DNA of 64,000 nt from Chalciporus piperatus (GCA_038093975.1 JBBPTG010000074.1:1-64000); one strand, 5' to 3'; positions 22,625-35,690 are shown, counted from the first letter of the stretch. Program-made: numbers and translations. The notes: generated by a model from the letters alone, not told the origin.

Positions 22625-23524
22625 ATGCCCTGTCCTGTCTCCCAAAATTCCATAGCTAGCGCTGCCACTTTGTTGGCTTCCCCTGTTTCCGCCCATGACC
22701 ACCCGCACAGTGGTGGTGTGTGTCCAGTCACAGGAAACACTCATGCCTATTGTCCACCTCAGCCGGGTGACCTCAGGTCCCCTTGCCCAGCACTAAACAC
22801 GCTGGCTAACCACGGCTTTCTGTAAGTAATATGAATGATCGCCTGTCCGCTTTGGCTGAACAAGGTCTCTTCTAGACCACGAAACGGCAAAAAGATCGGT
22901 CCGATGGGCATCGCTCGGGGACTACAAGAGGGATATCAACTATCCACTTTCCTTTCTTACCTCCTTTCGTTCGGCGGGACTTTCCTTCTCGCACAATATC
23001 GAGACATGTCCTTGGCAGACCTCGCCCGGCATAACCTGATCGAGCACGACGCATCTCTCTTCCACCTTGACGCACGCAACGATGACGAGTATGCACCAAT
23101 AGCAGTGAACGACTCGCTTATGCAGGTCGCCCTCGAACGAGGTGGTCGATACCAACCCGGCAAGATGACACTCGAGGATGTTGCGAACATCCGGGTGAAG
23201 CGGGAGGCGGAGTCGAAGCCATTGGATGGCGTTCATGCGGAGATTGCACGCGGCGAGATGGCAATCGCCATTGGCGTGCTTGGTGGGCAGAACGCGGCCA
23301 AGGAGGGGCTTGATATGGATGTTTTGCGACTCTGGATCCGGCAAGAACGCTTGCCGGATGGCTGGAAACCGGATCACACCCAAGGACTCTACAAGACGTA
23401 CAGGATGGCGACTGTCATTCGAGAGCGGATGAAGGAATTGAAGGAGGGCAAGATGCACAACATATTGGATGACGATTCCGTACTACCAGATACATCGAAG
23501 CTGGAGACGGCGAAGACCAAGTAG
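22625..23524 (+). CDS. Heme-thiolate peroxidase (unspecific peroxygenase/chloroperoxidase family)
   Basis: Two exons (22625-22821 and 22876-23524) join as NHGF-L-PRNGKK and give 281 residues. The proximal heme ligand motif PCPALNTLANHG carries the axial Cys near residue 59. The distal side has RHNLIEHDASL, the EHD signature of short-type peroxygenases. These enzymes use H2O2 for oxygenation or halogenation of organic substrates. The N-terminus (MPCPVSQNSIASAATLLASPVSA) is a poor signal peptide, so the cellular location is unclear. The helical C-terminus (RMKELKEGKMHNIL) is typical of the short form. No operon logic applies; formate dehydrogenase follows on the same strand 500 bp downstream. 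Confidence 0.9.
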
Positions 23525-23953
23525 TGACGATGGTTAATGTTCTTTGACCGAAGTGATTCAGATGAGTATTATTACTATTGGGTCATGATTTATGGCGATT
23601 TATGATAGCTGGACATTTGTTAAGTTAGTAGCATTCGTACACGTACCAGATAGTGGTACATACCTTATTGTCTTTTCGACTGTTGTGGCGAATATAGTAT
23701 TTGTACGACCCAATTCTTTCACTTGGCTCGTCGTTGTCAACTTGAGATCGGACACTTTGAACGGTGCGGGTTGCCGGGAGGAACTGGGACCCAAACTAGG
23801 AAAATTGTTCACGTGCGAGCTCACGTGGTGGAGTATACCGTTTTTAGTATTTACCCCTGTTCGTATTTGGTGACCCAGAGACTTGCTATGAGCGATCAGT
23901 TGATCCTGGTTGGTCTCACCTCGGGTATCCCCCGTATATTCCCTATGTACATC

Positions 23954-23960
23954 TATAAAT
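23954..23960 (+). promoter_or_regulatory. TATA box of formate dehydrogenase
   Basis: TATAAAT lies 62 bp before the ATG at 24022. The upstream 430 bp after the peroxygenase stop hold no gene. Confidence 0.55.
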
Positions 23961-24021
23961 GCTCCAACTTCTCGCTCCGTTGCCTTGCTCACTCGTCTCT
24001 TTCTAGCTCCGCATCTTAACC

Positions 24022-25724
24022 ATGAAGGTCTGTCTACTTCGTGCTTCCAGGCTGAGGTAGTCATCTTTGACCGTTTTCAAGATCCTCGCAGTTCTTTACC
24101 GTGGTGGCCAGGCTGCTGGTGCGGAGCCCCGTCTCTTGGGTACCATTGAGAACCAGGTTGGTGGTGACCGATATCATCTATCCCAGAATGCAGAGTCAAC
24201 TCACTGTGCACCCCCTTAGCTCGGTCTCAGCTCCTGGCTTCAGTCTCTCGGGCACGAGTACATCGTACGTCTGTCAATATGTCATCATTCTTCATCCATA
24301 TCATCTGTTATCCTAGGTTACCGATGACAAGGAGGGCACCAACAGCGAGTTTCAGAAGCACATTAAGGATGCCGAGGTCCTGATCACCACCCCATTCCAC
24401 CCCGGTTATCTCACTGGAGGTTTGATGGAGAAGGTAAGCATCGCTACCAAGTCGCTCATAGTCGCACTACTCACGCGTCGCCCCAGGCAAAGAACCTCAA
24501 GATCTGTATCACCGCTGGTGTCGGATCTGACCACATCGACTTGAACACCGCTGTCAAGAATAGGATCCAGGTTCTGGAGGTCAGTGTTTATTCAACGAAG
24601 CAAGAATAACATCTCTAATTAATAATTGGGAAGGTTTCTGGCTCCAACGTCACCTCCGTCGCTGAGCACGTCGTCATGTCGATCCTGCTCCTCGTCAGGA
24701 ACTTCGTTCCCGCTCATGAGATGATTGAGCGCGGTGACTGGCAAGTCTCCGACATTGCCCGCAACGCTTTTGACCTCGAGAATAAGGTCATTGGTACTAT
24801 CGGTGCTGGCCGTATCGGTTACCGTGTCCTCCAACGCCTGGTGCCCTTCGACCCCAAGGAGCTCCTCTACTACGACTATGCTTCTCTCCCAGCAGGTACG
24901 ATATCATATTCTGGTTTTGATTATCTATTTTATTTCACGACCCTATAGCTGCTACTCAGTCGGTGAATGCCCGCCGGGTCGAAGACCTCAAGGTTTGAGC
25001 CATGATATATTTATCCTTCCCTTGACGCTCACCCGCAACATTGTTTTACAGGAATTCGTTTCTCAGGTTCGTACTCGACTGTTTTCTCACAGCGTATCCA
25101 GTGACTTAATCCTCTTTAGTGTGATGTCGTCACTGTGAACTGCCCCCTCCACGAAGGAACTAAGGGACTTGTCAACGCTGACCTTCTCAATCATTTCAAG
25201 AAGGGCTCGTGGTTGGTCAACACCGCCCGTGGTGCCATATGTGACAAGGATGCCGTCGCCGATGCTCTCAAGAGCGGCCAACTCCGAGGTTCGCACAAAC
25301 CCTTCGTCCTGGACTCCCAGGGCAATGCCTCACGCATATCTCCCCCTTTTAGGCTACTCCGGTGATGTTTGGAACGTCCAGCCTGCGCCCAAGGACCACG
25401 TTTGGCGTACGATGAAGAACCCCCTCGGTGGTGGTAACGGAATGGTTCCTCACTACTCTGGCACGACCCTTGACGCCCAAGCTCGTTATGCTGCGGGAAC
25501 GAGGAGCATCCTCGAGAACTACTTGACTGGAAAGGATCAGGACCCCAAGAACGTCATTGTCGGCCTCGGTGAGTGTTTAGCTGACAGTTTCAACTCGCGT
25601 CGTTAAAGCACGTTTCTCGCCATCAGGCAAGTACGAGACTAAAGCATGTAAGTGAAACGTTGATTCAGTGGTTGACGCTTGTGATGCTGACGTGTGTCTT
25701 TCCCTTTCAGACGGTCAGCGTTAA
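24022..25724 (+). CDS. NAD-dependent formate dehydrogenase
   Basis: Twelve exons assemble in frame, beginning with a 6-nt exon (24022-24027, Met-Lys) and including a 15-nt exon (25052-25066, EFVSQ). The others are 24082-24156, 24220-24264, 24317-24433, 24487-24579, 24634-24895, 24949-24992, 25120-25288, 25353-25568, 25627-25647 and 25711-25724. The NAD-binding Rossmann motif is GTIGAGRIG. The formate-site motifs [18 protein letters not shown] and the catalytic-His segment [13 protein letters not shown] are all present, and the C-terminus is KYETKAYGQR. The enzyme oxidises formate to CO2 with NAD+, probably in the cytosol as no targeting peptide is seen. In wood- and litter-decay fungi it commonly disposes of formate made from oxalate; that role is inferred. 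No lesion is seen. Confidence 0.92.
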
Positions 25725-26566
25725 GTGCAGTGCTGCCATCAAATGAAAAAGAGCGTTCGGACGCGAGTCGTTGGAACCTCGACGTTGGTCCTCTTGCAGA
25801 AAATGTATACCACGATGGACACCCCGATGTGATCTATGTTGTACAATGCGATCTGTGCTTTAGTAACAACCTTTGTTCCCGAAACTGACAGTATCGTGGA
25901 GGGCGAACTCGAGGTGTTCGAGGAAGAACTGAGTAGTAAGTGCTTCCTAATCTGGGAATCCCCCGAGTTCTTTGAATAGAGCCTTCCGGTCACTACCGAA
26001 GGGCTCTCCTGCACGCGACCTACCTTAGTACCAACCAATAGACAGATGAAAACAGTCGTTCGCCAACTGGCAATTACTCCGACAGGGCGCCGTTGTCGTT
26101 CACTACAGCTAGATCTCGAACCCATCGATGAATTGATACCAACACATCTGTCCCTGTGTCACTGCTCGACCCAGGCTCATCGGGCATTGATAACATCGTT
26201 CCCTGGCAGCTGGTGAGTGTTTTCCTGCCATGTCACATCTGTCCTGGGCCCACCAGTTTGGAGGAAGTCGAAGCATACGTACTACGCACACACTGCACAG
26301 CGGGCAATTAGCGACGACGCTCATGCTCGTCTTGCACTGGCAGCACGATATCCCAGTGGGATCCTTCACCCATCATCTCACCATCACCAACATATACAGC
26401 AAGGTATGATTTAATAGAAATTGACATCTTCCCCAAATTTGATATTATCAAATCAGTATTTGGTTCACCAAAGAGCCCAACAAGTAACAACATCCAACCG
26501 TGCCCGATGATCTACCACAAGTTTCGTGTGATCTCAAGGTTTGACTGGCACTGATCCGTGTGCTCA
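25725..26566. other. Convergent intergenic region between formate dehydrogenase and GH3
   Basis: No gene is seen. A near-perfect hairpin lies at 25978-26007, with arms AGAGCCTTCCGGT and ACCGAAGGGCTCT and a 4-nt loop. Confidence 0.45.
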
Positions 26567-29500
26567 TCATTGGACAGCAAGTGTCGTGTTGAGGTACACT
26601 TGCTCACTAGTTCCAACAAAGATGGTGAAATTGCCAGGTTCGACGACCCATTCGCGGCTAGGGAGGAAGATAAGGGAGGGCCACGGATCAGTTGCCAGTC
26701 AGAGTCGATCAGCACGTCACTCACTTAAGCGACCATACGGCAAGCTGGCTCGACATAACTGGAATGGACACCGTCGTTGATTGTCCCGAGCTGACAGTTA
26801 AGCCCAGAGTCAGCGAGTACAGACCCAGCGAAGTCGTCAAGCACTCACGGAATATCGACTTTCGTAAAACCGATTAGTTCCTTGTTAGGCGTGACAACGG
26901 AACTGAACAGATCTGTCATGTAAACCTGTGTGGAATCGAACATTGTTGGCCAAGCACTCTTCACGTGGGGACACCCGACTGACCTGGACGACTTCCTTTC
27001 CATCCATAGCTCCGGTGTTGTGAACGGTGACAGTTACATTGAAGTCCTCGTTGGCCCCGATGGTGGAGCTCGACAGCTGCAAGTCGGTGCTATGAGACCG
27101 TCAGTACACATACACAACAGAGTGGTGGAGTCGATGAGACGTACTAGTTGAACGTCGTGTAACTCAAGCCACGGCCAAAACTCCATGTCGGGATAGGGGT
27201 GTCAAGGACGTACTAGTGCATCCGGTTTCAGAAGAAACGATTGAAAAAAACATGCTCGCCAGGACTCATACCTGGTGTCCAAACAAAAGGGTGCCATTCG
27301 GGTACATCATGCCAGGGTCAATTGGTCTCCCACCTTTCAAGTAGTTGTAGAAAACGGGTGTGGTACCAACGCTCCTTGGGAACGAAACTGGGAGTTTGCC
27401 TATCGAACGTTCAACGATCAATGATGATAATTTCGTTTCTCAAAGTGATCGTACTAACCAGAGGGGTTGGCCGCTCCAAAGATAATTTCAGCAATGGCAA
27501 GACCACCTAGCTCTCCTGAGTAGAACTGCTGAATCACGGCGTCCGCGTCTACAATGAAATCAGACACCAAGCTGGCTCGAGATGCTCCGATCCAACTTAC
27601 TCTCCTGGATCCAAGGGTTCGTGACAGGCTTCCCGCTCACGAACACCACGATGGTCGGCGTACCACTGGCTTGGATAGCCTGCACCAGCGGGAACTGAGC
27701 TCCAACAAGACTCAAATCCGATAAATCGACATGTTCTCCTGTTGTCGCGTTGGTGTGTGGGGTCCACAAGAGCGTCTGGTCCAATGACCATGTTCCGACC
27801 ATGACGATAGCGACATCGGATTTTTTCGCTGCCGCGACGGCTTCCGGGAACCCGGATTCGTCGGACGACCAGAGCTTACAACCTTCCGCGAAGTTGATCT
27901 TGACAGACGTGTTGGCGAGGAACTCGGTGAAGCCTTGAAGGGGCGTTATACCGTTATGCGTGGCATTGAAGAAGACGTAGTCGCCGAACTGTTGCTACGA
28001 TGAGCGGTTTTCAAGCTGACTGTAGGAAACCCGCGCACCGTAACCCGGTCGGATTGTGGTCCGATGAGCGCGATGGAATTGATGTTGGTGCTCAGAGGGA
28101 GGGTGTTCTTGTTCTCAAGCAGAACAATGGCCTCTCGCTCCATCTGGTGAAGAAGGTCTCGCGTTGATTGCGTGCGCAGCGTGGAGGCGTAATCGGGGTA
28201 AGGATAAGGATCTTACGCGATGATTCAGTCCAGCCAACAACCGTCCACACAGGCTTCAGACTCACTCTCGAAGAGGCCAAGGGAAAACTTCGTTCTGAGG
28301 ACAGTTTTGACCGTCTCGTCGACATAACTGACATCCACAGTACCACTGGCAATTTGGTCTGCGAAGCACGTTAGAGATTATAGTCCAAAATTTGACGGTG
28401 GGGTTCAAACGGACCTGGCAATGTGAGATAAGTGTAAGTCCCTCCGCCCATCTCACCACTCAGCCCGTTTTCGATCGATAGCTTTGCGGCGCATTCCCTC
28501 GTCTGACAGATTCCATGAAGAGAGATCAAAAGGTCCACGGAGCCTGCGTCGCAAGTGACAAAATATTTGTAACCCCACTCATTACGAAGCTAATACCCCG
28601 TCAAGACTGATACATCGCAGTAGATTCCAAAGAGACTTACAACGTCGGTGAGCAAGACTACGAGAAGGGTCAAGCAAGGTTCGCTCAACCACGAGAAGTG
28701 ACCACTTACATTTGTTTGCGACAAGAGGAACACCATCATAACTTGAGTATGCAGTCATTATCGCCAATGCGTCCATGCATGCATAGTTAAATGGCTTCAA
28801 ATAGTATGTCCGAAGGTCACGTTCCCCCCCGCTGACCGGTGCAATGTTCCTGAGGGTCTCATTCAATGGGTGGTCATAATCACGTTCGAAGAGAAACTCA
28901 CAAGCCTCCCTGAGGGCTACCAAAAGCTGTGAAGTGCTTGCACGTCGCAGCCATGCGCGCGATCGCTGTGTCGCTGGCGTTGCGACGCCGTCCGGTTTGG
29001 AGACCCGTGACATAGGCACGACCCATCTGACTCGTTCTAACGGCACATCGGTGATTGTTGAAACAAGACTATAAACTGATGCTTACAGGAAAGGGTCCTC
29101 CCCATAATTCTCTTCCACTCTTCCCCATCGAAGTTCACGGGACAAATCGAGAACGGGAGCGAAAAGCTGAGAATATCCAAGCCCTTCAGCTTCTGTGGCA
29201 ATAGTGCTGGCAGCCTCTTGAAGTAGTGGAGCGTTGAATGACGCAGCAAGCCCGATTGGAGACGGCCATGTAGTCCCATTATCCGTGAATCCATGAAGGC
29301 CTACAACGTGTTCAACGCTTGCGAGGCTTTCGCGGAACAAACTCGTCTCACCTTCTGACTGGATAATAGCTGGAATACCGAGTGTGGTGTTCTCCATCAA
29401 GTATTTCTGACCAACCGTGATCGCATAAACGAGCTTGTCCCAGGGTGCTTGGTAGCCGGCCCAAATTGCTCCAGCCTTGTACTCCATCATTTGTTCCTGT

Positions 29501-29921
29501 GTTTATAAAACTAATAAGGCAAATCCGTCAAGGAAAACACCTGGCATACAAGACCGGTCTGGTTATACGTCAATGTATCGTCCAGTGGGCTTGACATATT
29601 CATCCATCCGTTAATATCGCCTTGAATCCTGCGCTCAAGTATCAGATACACGGTGACAAAGCAGAAGAGTAGGACTCACAGCTGAGCGACCTTTTCCTGC
29701 ACCGTCATCCTTGGTAATAGATCATTTACTCGGTCCTCGATCGAGGCCTTTGGATTCTTATAAATGGGTAGGGAACCATCAAGATTGGTATTTCTCGCTT
29801 CAATGGGGAAATGTAAGTCATCGCGAACAGAAAGATGGTTGACTGCAGCAGTTGACAATCCTGCGAGTGAAACCACGAGGGCACCCCAGGCAGGACGGTG
29901 GTAGAAATTCTTCGTCTTCAT
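26567..29921 (-). CDS. GH3 beta-glucosidase-type secreted glycosidase
   Basis: About 17 exons can be joined in frame, from MKTKNFYHRPAWGALVVSL (signal peptide ending STAAV) at 29921 to a stop at 26567-26569. In order: the GH3 N-terminal barrel with IIQSEGETSLF, WGRVEENYGEDP and ARMAATCKHFTAFG; the nucleophile region YFVTCDAGSVDLL, whose Asp sits where GH3 enzymes carry the catalytic nucleophile; the C-terminal alpha/beta sandwich with VLLENKNTLPLS, VGTWSLDQTLLW and QAIQASGTPTIVVF; then GKLPVSFPRSVGTTPVFYNY and a fibronectin-III-like end with VTVTVHNTGAMDGKEVVQVY. The domain order and length fit the family. It releases glucose or related sugars from the ends of beta-glycans outside the cell. 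It is divergent from the GH92 gene, with about 1 kb between the starts. Confidence 0.9.
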
Positions 29922-30957
29922 GTTGCGTAACCTGATCAGGGGATGAGAGGGACGACATGCTGCCTAATGTCTGATTTTATGTGGGGTCTTGTTCCGTAAT
30001 CAACGCCAATCGAAGATACATGAAACCTACAACGTGGTAGAAGAGAAGGACTCTAGGGGCATGTGGTCACCACGGATGGAGAATGTTTCAAGAGGCGGGC
30101 CGCTGGCACCAACATGATGGTACCGAGATAACTCCAAACGAGAACCCAGAGGCCAACCACCCAGTGTTTGAAGTGCCACGGGCGGACCGCCATGACGCGA
30201 GCCACAAACATGGCAGTCATCCAGGCGATTTCCGTGTTACAGCGATGTGCGGAATATAATGAGATTGAGCGATGGTTGATCAATAACCAGGAGAGAGCGC
30301 GGCCGAGAGTGCATGCCACCGACAGAGCCCAAGAGTACCTGTCAGACAGTCAAACGGTAGTACATGCCATGTAGGTCTGGGAAAATGGTTCGATGACTCG
30401 GACTCGGAGCCGCCTGCCAGACAGTGTCCTAAAACAATAAAAAAAGCTGGTCAAGGTTCCTATTTAGATTCACTCGAATCCCCCACATTAATGTCCGTGC
30501 TGGCAGTAGGCGCCAGTCGTTGACATTCGTGTCAATGACTGGGGCCATCGTGATTTGAAGTGACAAGTTTGCGTGGGAAGGCCCAGTAAATGTTGGCTAC
30601 TAACTTTGCCGGTGACCAGCTCCACGTTGAACAGTAACGTGGGTTGAACTCAGAGATAGTAGCTGCATCGTTGACGGCTGCGGCATTTACAGATTCTTCG
30701 GTATTGGAGTAAGAAAAGATCACCTGGTGGGTCGTACAGTTTCATGCGAGGTTGCCTTGTGACACCTCGATCAGTGTATACTTGCCGATTCTTCTTCGTC
30801 GTTCGCTCCTTGGTCAAAATTTGATCACGAGGTCACAGCACTCGGATGCATGACCGGCCCCAAGAAGGACCCATATGAATCTGATGGAGGTCTTAATAAT
30901 CTCCCGACTCAAGCCAAGTCGGATCGATCAGCCCATCCATTCACCCGCAAGACGAGC
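29922..30957. other. Divergent promoter region of GH3 and GH92, with a possible membrane-protein fragment
   Basis: On the minus strand, 30319-30053 is an open frame with two hydrophobic stretches (EIAWMTAMFVARVMAV and VVGLWVLVWSYLGTIM) that resemble the multi-pass DUF6533-like proteins common in Agaricomycetes. A possible start (MAPVIDTNVNDWRLLP) lies near 30550. I could not build a full gene, so it is probably a relic. Confidence 0.3.
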
Positions 30958-33900
30958 ATGCGAGTGATACTAGGCTTGACCGCACTTTCGTGCTCCCTCG
31001 CTATGATGCTTCCTAGAGCATCTACTAAGGCACCTTTCAGGGATCCCTCAAGTGACGCGGTAGATCATGTGAATCCGTAAGTATCAGCGCTCAAGTCGTT
31101 CCCACTTTCTTGTTCACGTGTGTAGATTGATTGGGAACGGTGGAGACTCGCCAAACGGCTCGGGAGGGATGATTCCTTCCACTGCACCCCCATTCGCGAT
31201 GACGCGCTGGGTTGCGCAGACGAGGCAGAACTACGTTTCTGTCACGCCGTATAACTACACCGACACCTCCATCCACGGCTTCCAGGGTACTCATCAACCT
31301 GCCATCTGGATGGGTGAGAGTGGACCAGTCGTCGTGAGCCCTGGTGCTGGAACAGTTCGCTCAAAGTTTGAGGATCGTGGAATGGCGTTCAGCCACGACA
31401 AAGAAGTCGTCAGCGCTAGCTATTATAGCGTCGAGTTGGAGGCTGCCGAAAGTGGCACCATACTCGCTGAGCAAAGCGCAAGTAGGTCCTTTTTTCATGG
31501 TCACACGAGCACTCTGATCTGGACTTGTTGCTCTCAGCTTCCCGCGTTGGACATCTACGGTTCACGTTCACGGATACTAGTGCGCCTTACGTCCTTGTGG
31601 AAGCCACGCGCGCGTCCGTAATCGGGTCCAACAACCCCAACAATCTAACGCACCCGCAAGGAACCATCACGATCGAGCCCGAGCGCAAAGAAATTTGTGG
31701 AAGTAACCCCGAACGCCAAGATTATATCATTGCACCTCTCTCCACACCTTCCACGAACTGGAGCGGGTACTTCTGTGCACGCTTCGATCAACCCTTCACT
31801 TCATGGGGTGTCGCGCAGAACGGGACACTGGCTCCCAGTCAGAAGAGTGGGAACGGTGCCATGCTATCTGCCTACGCAGTATTTCCCCAGACACAAGCTC
31901 AGATCAATGTCAGGGTTGGCGTCTCGTTCATCTCGATTGATCAAGCTAGACAGAACTTGGACATGGAGATACCAGACGGCCAGTCTCTTGAGGAGACAGC
32001 CAAAGTCACCCGTGCTGCATGGGCTGAAAAGCTTGATAGAGTAAAACTTTCGGGAGCCACGGAGGAACAAAAACAAGTCTTTTACACCGGATTTTTCCAT
32101 ACCCTACAAGTAGGTTGAGCATCGATCGTCCCGAGGTATTCGCTCATCCTTAGAGAAGTACCCTTACGAGCAAGACGAGTACGGAAAGTATTACTCTGGC
32201 TATGACGACTCCGTCCATGAAGGCGTTTCCTATACTGGGTACTCTAACTGGGTATATTCGCCGTGCTGGTTTCTGCGGTTCGACATTGAATTGCCTTCTC
32301 TATAGGACACTTACCGCGCAGAATGGGCCTGGCTTATCCTTTTCGCCCCGGAGAGAGTTCCAGGAATGGTGCAGAGCATGATTCAGGATTACAAAGAGGT
32401 GCTACTCTCGATCCCCATGAGCTCACTCGCTGAATTACTACACACAGGGCGGTTGGCTCCCAATGTGGAAGAACATCATCGGTATGTCTCACCGGCTTTG
32501 ACGCGAATGCTTGCTTAGTTGCTCACACTTGAATATATAGAGACTAACATCATGGTATGCGAGGGTCACTTTTCACACATCTACTTGGCTCAGCTGAGCT
32601 TGTTCAGGTTGGCACCCACGCCGACTCCCTCGTTGCAGAGGCGGTCTTGAAAGGCTTCACTGGGTTTGACCTCGAGGCTGCTTGGGATGCAGTTTACAAG
32701 GATGCTACCGTACCACCCCTCAATGACAATACGACTGTGTGAGGAGATAACATCGTCCTTGATCAATTCCTATAGCTGACTATTACACAGCTATGGCGAT
32801 CGCGAGGAAGTAAGTCAGTGAGATTGGCGTACAATAGCTGTACTGATCATGTCCCAGTTTGTCGACTATGAAGTACGCGCCGGTCTGTCGTCCGTCTACG
32901 AGCAGAAAGGGTGGGTAGCGGACGATATCCACTCCGAATCTGCATCTCGTACTCTGGATTATTCCTGTGAGTATTTTCGGAGTAAACTATAAATGAGACC
33001 GTCAACCTCAACATCGTTGTAGACGACGACTTTGCTGTCTCGGTGCTAGCCGGCCTACTCAACAAGACCGACGAACAAACATTCTTCAGGAACCGCGCGA
33101 TGACCAGCCCCTTCACCATATTCAACTCAGCCACTGGGTTCATGGAGGCGAGGAATGCCAGTGGGGCTTGGGCAGGTCCCGATAATGGGTGGACCGAGGG
33201 CGATAAATGGGCGTACACTTTTGACGTCGTGCACGACGTTCCCAGCTTAATCGAACACAAGGGCGGGAATGCAAGCTTCGTCCAGTTTTTGGATGAGCAT
33301 TTCGACGGAGGTAAGCGATGCTCTTCTTGTGTGATATTATTCGTGGGGCTCAACGACGCTTGAAAAAGGGCACAACGACCACACAAACGAGGTCAGTCGA
33401 AATTTAAAAAATGTTCATAGGGGTGACCTTTGCTGATTCCATTGTAGCCTTCACATCATATTCCATATCTATACTCGCTCGCCAGCGCCGCATCCAAGTC
33501 ACAGAGCCGTGTTCGGGAGATCGCGCAGTCGAACTATAATGCGACTGTCGACGGACTTTCAGGAGTAAGCCCTTTCTTTACGACGATTCCTTCCTCTGCT
33601 CATATAAGCCGTGCAGAATGAAGACTGTGGTCAAATGAGCGCCTGGTACCTCTTCAGCGCTCTTGGGTTCTACCCAGTAAACCCCGTCTCCGGCGAATAT
33701 GTTATCGGGAGGTACGTCATCACGCTCTTGATGAAATACTGTAGTGCAGCGTTCGACTCGACTTTGGATTAGTCCCTTCTTCGACAAGGTCTCGATCGAC
33801 TTTCCGTCCTCCAACAAGAAACTGCACATCATTTCGCAGGGTGCACCATCCAAACCCTACGTCTACTCGCTGAGCATCAACAATCAAAACGTCGACCAGC

Positions 33901-34001
33901 CCATCATCCGACATGATCAGATCACTGATGGAGGCGTTTTGGAGTTCCAAATGAGGGACACGTCGCAAGCGTGGGGGAGCGCCGTGGTCTACGGGAGCTG
34001 A
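30958..34001 (+). CDS. GH92 exo-alpha-mannosidase, secreted
   Basis: I chose the ATG at 30958 because it opens a clean signal peptide (MRVILGLTALSCSLAMM). An in-frame ATG at 30850 would add 36 charged residues before it. More than ten exons follow. Family marks in order: LIGNGGDSPNGSGGMIPSTA, VLVEATRAS, GFFHTLQ joined to KYPYEQDEYGKYYSG, RAEWAWLILFAPERV, GGWLPMWKN, DSLVAEAVLKGF, DNGWTEGDKWAYTFDVVHD, the HNDHTNEPSHHIPYLY motif and NEDCGQMSAWYLFSALGFYP. The conserved acidic residues of the GH92 site (Glu and Asp in HNDHTNE and NEDCGQ) are intact. GH92 enzymes are Ca-dependent and remove alpha-mannose, mainly alpha-1,2, from N-glycans or fungal mannans. It faces away from the GH3 gene. Confidence 0.92.
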
Positions 34002-34454
34002 ATATTGAATCCTTGTCCTGGAGGTGAATACGTATGTATGTTCAAGAACAGCCAGATATTTCATTCCAAAACGTCGTTGGATTGGCCTGTTGTCTATGGA
34101 GCGATTGGCCCACAATCGGAACTTACATCCTCACGCATGCAAAGATGAGGAAGCGCAACGACTACCTCCCTCTGGATGTGTAAAGGTCGGTATCATAGTT
34201 ATTACGATGGGTAAGCCTCTAGATCAGAACACAAGAAGGCACGCCGCGACCAGCACTTATCGATTAGATGCGACCCAAAATATGAGTGGGGAAATTCATC
34301 GCGATCCCCTTTAATCTCCGAAAGCCTTTGGGAAGCTATTCTGTAACCTTGAGGATCAGTGACGAAATCGTTGACTTGGTAGTGACATGCCTACCCTGAT
34401 TATTTTTTGGCCCTCGACCAAACGCGAGTTGAAAGTTATATCGCTCTCCATAGC
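34002..34454. other. Convergent intergenic region
   Basis: It lies between the GH92 stop and the RRP45 stop. No gene is seen. Confidence 0.5.
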
Positions 34455-35575
34455 CTATCGTACCTCAACTTTACGCCCTAGCCAGTCTTCTCGAAGTCTC
34501 GCTTCGACCAGCTTGTCCAAGTCTTTTGCAATCCTCACAGCAACGTGGAGTAGCCTCAATATTTCGTCAGGAGCCGTAGGCACCCCGCCAGCCTTGTGCA
34601 GGACACACATCTCTCGTTGGGCGTTGAGAGCGATACTCATCGTCCCAGCGCTCAATCTCTGTTCGAGCAACGAAGGATCTACCACAGGGCGCGTTGTCGG
34701 ATCAGGGAAGAATGCAAATGTGACGCAGAAAGGTGTATGATGTATCGCGAGTGGTACGGGCGCGCGCTCTTCTGGCAAGTGCTGAAACGACAACGTTAGT
34801 TCGAGAATCATGTCGTTGGATGATGATATTCGTGACTCACTACGATGACCTCGTCTCCGATGACTTCCACCTCTGGTCGACGAAAGTGTTTGAAGGCAAC
34901 GATCCCGGCTAGACATGCACAGTCAAGCATATTTCCTGCGTCTGCCAGGCAGTGGACTGTAAGACGAAGGTGCCAAACCTATAAACCAGCCTTCGTTATT
35001 AACTGTCCCTACTCTGTACACCAAGAAAGAACCGTTTATGGTGAGTGAATGGACTCACACGTTGTCCGGCCAGAATGCAAAGAGATTCCTTGTCGATGGC
35101 GTCACTCCGTCTGAGAACCTTGTCTAACATTCGGTTGATGGTCACTTCCTCTTCTGAGGGCCTGCATACGAGCGCACGAACGGATTCGGGTTAAGAAATA
35201 CAGAGCAGATCATGTGGAACACTAGGCCTACCGACCGAGTTCGAAGTCGACAGAAGCCATGGGGGAAATTTCAGAATGGATCGTGATGATGCCTTCAAAC
35301 GGTCGTTCAGGCGGTGGTTTTACCATTTTCGCATCGACGTGAGCGATGACCCTAGTAGAAATATCAATATATCACGGTTGAGTGCTCGATGGACGAGGGT
35401 TATGTACGACATACCGTGTTTTGCCAAAAGCACACTCGACCCAACCTAGCTCTGGACCAAACGTGATGGTAGGCGTTCGTAGATCCAACTGATCACGTCC
35501 ATCGAGGCGTAGTGATTGCTTCAAGGCCTCGTAGGTGAATTCCTTCTCGGTTATTGAGGGAGACTGGGGACGCAT
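34455..35575 (-). CDS. RRP45: Exosome complex subunit RRP45 (RNase PH fold)
   Basis: The ATG at 35575 opens MRPQSPSITEKEFTYEAL and continues LRLDGRDQLDLRTPTITFGP, the hallmark N-terminus of the RRP45/RNase PH group. Intron 1 uses GTATGT right after GKTR and resumes VIAHVDAKMV. Later exons carry EEEVTINRMLDKVLRRSDAI, WHLRLTVHCLADAGNMLDCA, LAGIVAFKHFRRPEVEV and HHTPFCVTFAFF, and the protein ends WLGRKVEVR. RRP45 is a structural, non-catalytic subunit of the exosome ring that degrades and processes RNA in nucleus and cytoplasm. It shares a 115-bp divergent promoter with TRM112. Confidence 0.92.
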
Positions 35576-35690
35576 GATTGCATTCAACGGTCGAGTTCAC
35601 AGTATCACCGAGTCTGTGTAGAGATTGCTTACGTACTCGGACCTTTCAATAGTTGCGATCTCGTTCTGGTATGTGAAGCGAATGTGAGCG
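35576..35690. promoter_or_regulatory. Bidirectional promoter of RRP45 and TRM112
   Basis: Only 115 bp separate the two ATGs, so both housekeeping genes must share this control region. No TATA box is seen. Confidence 0.6.

Noticed and set aside
28582..29046. Apparent frameshift in the GH3 gene between two frames
   Set aside because: A regular GT-AG intron (GTGAGT ... CTCAG) joins GGL to NIAPVSGGERD and explains the change of frame.
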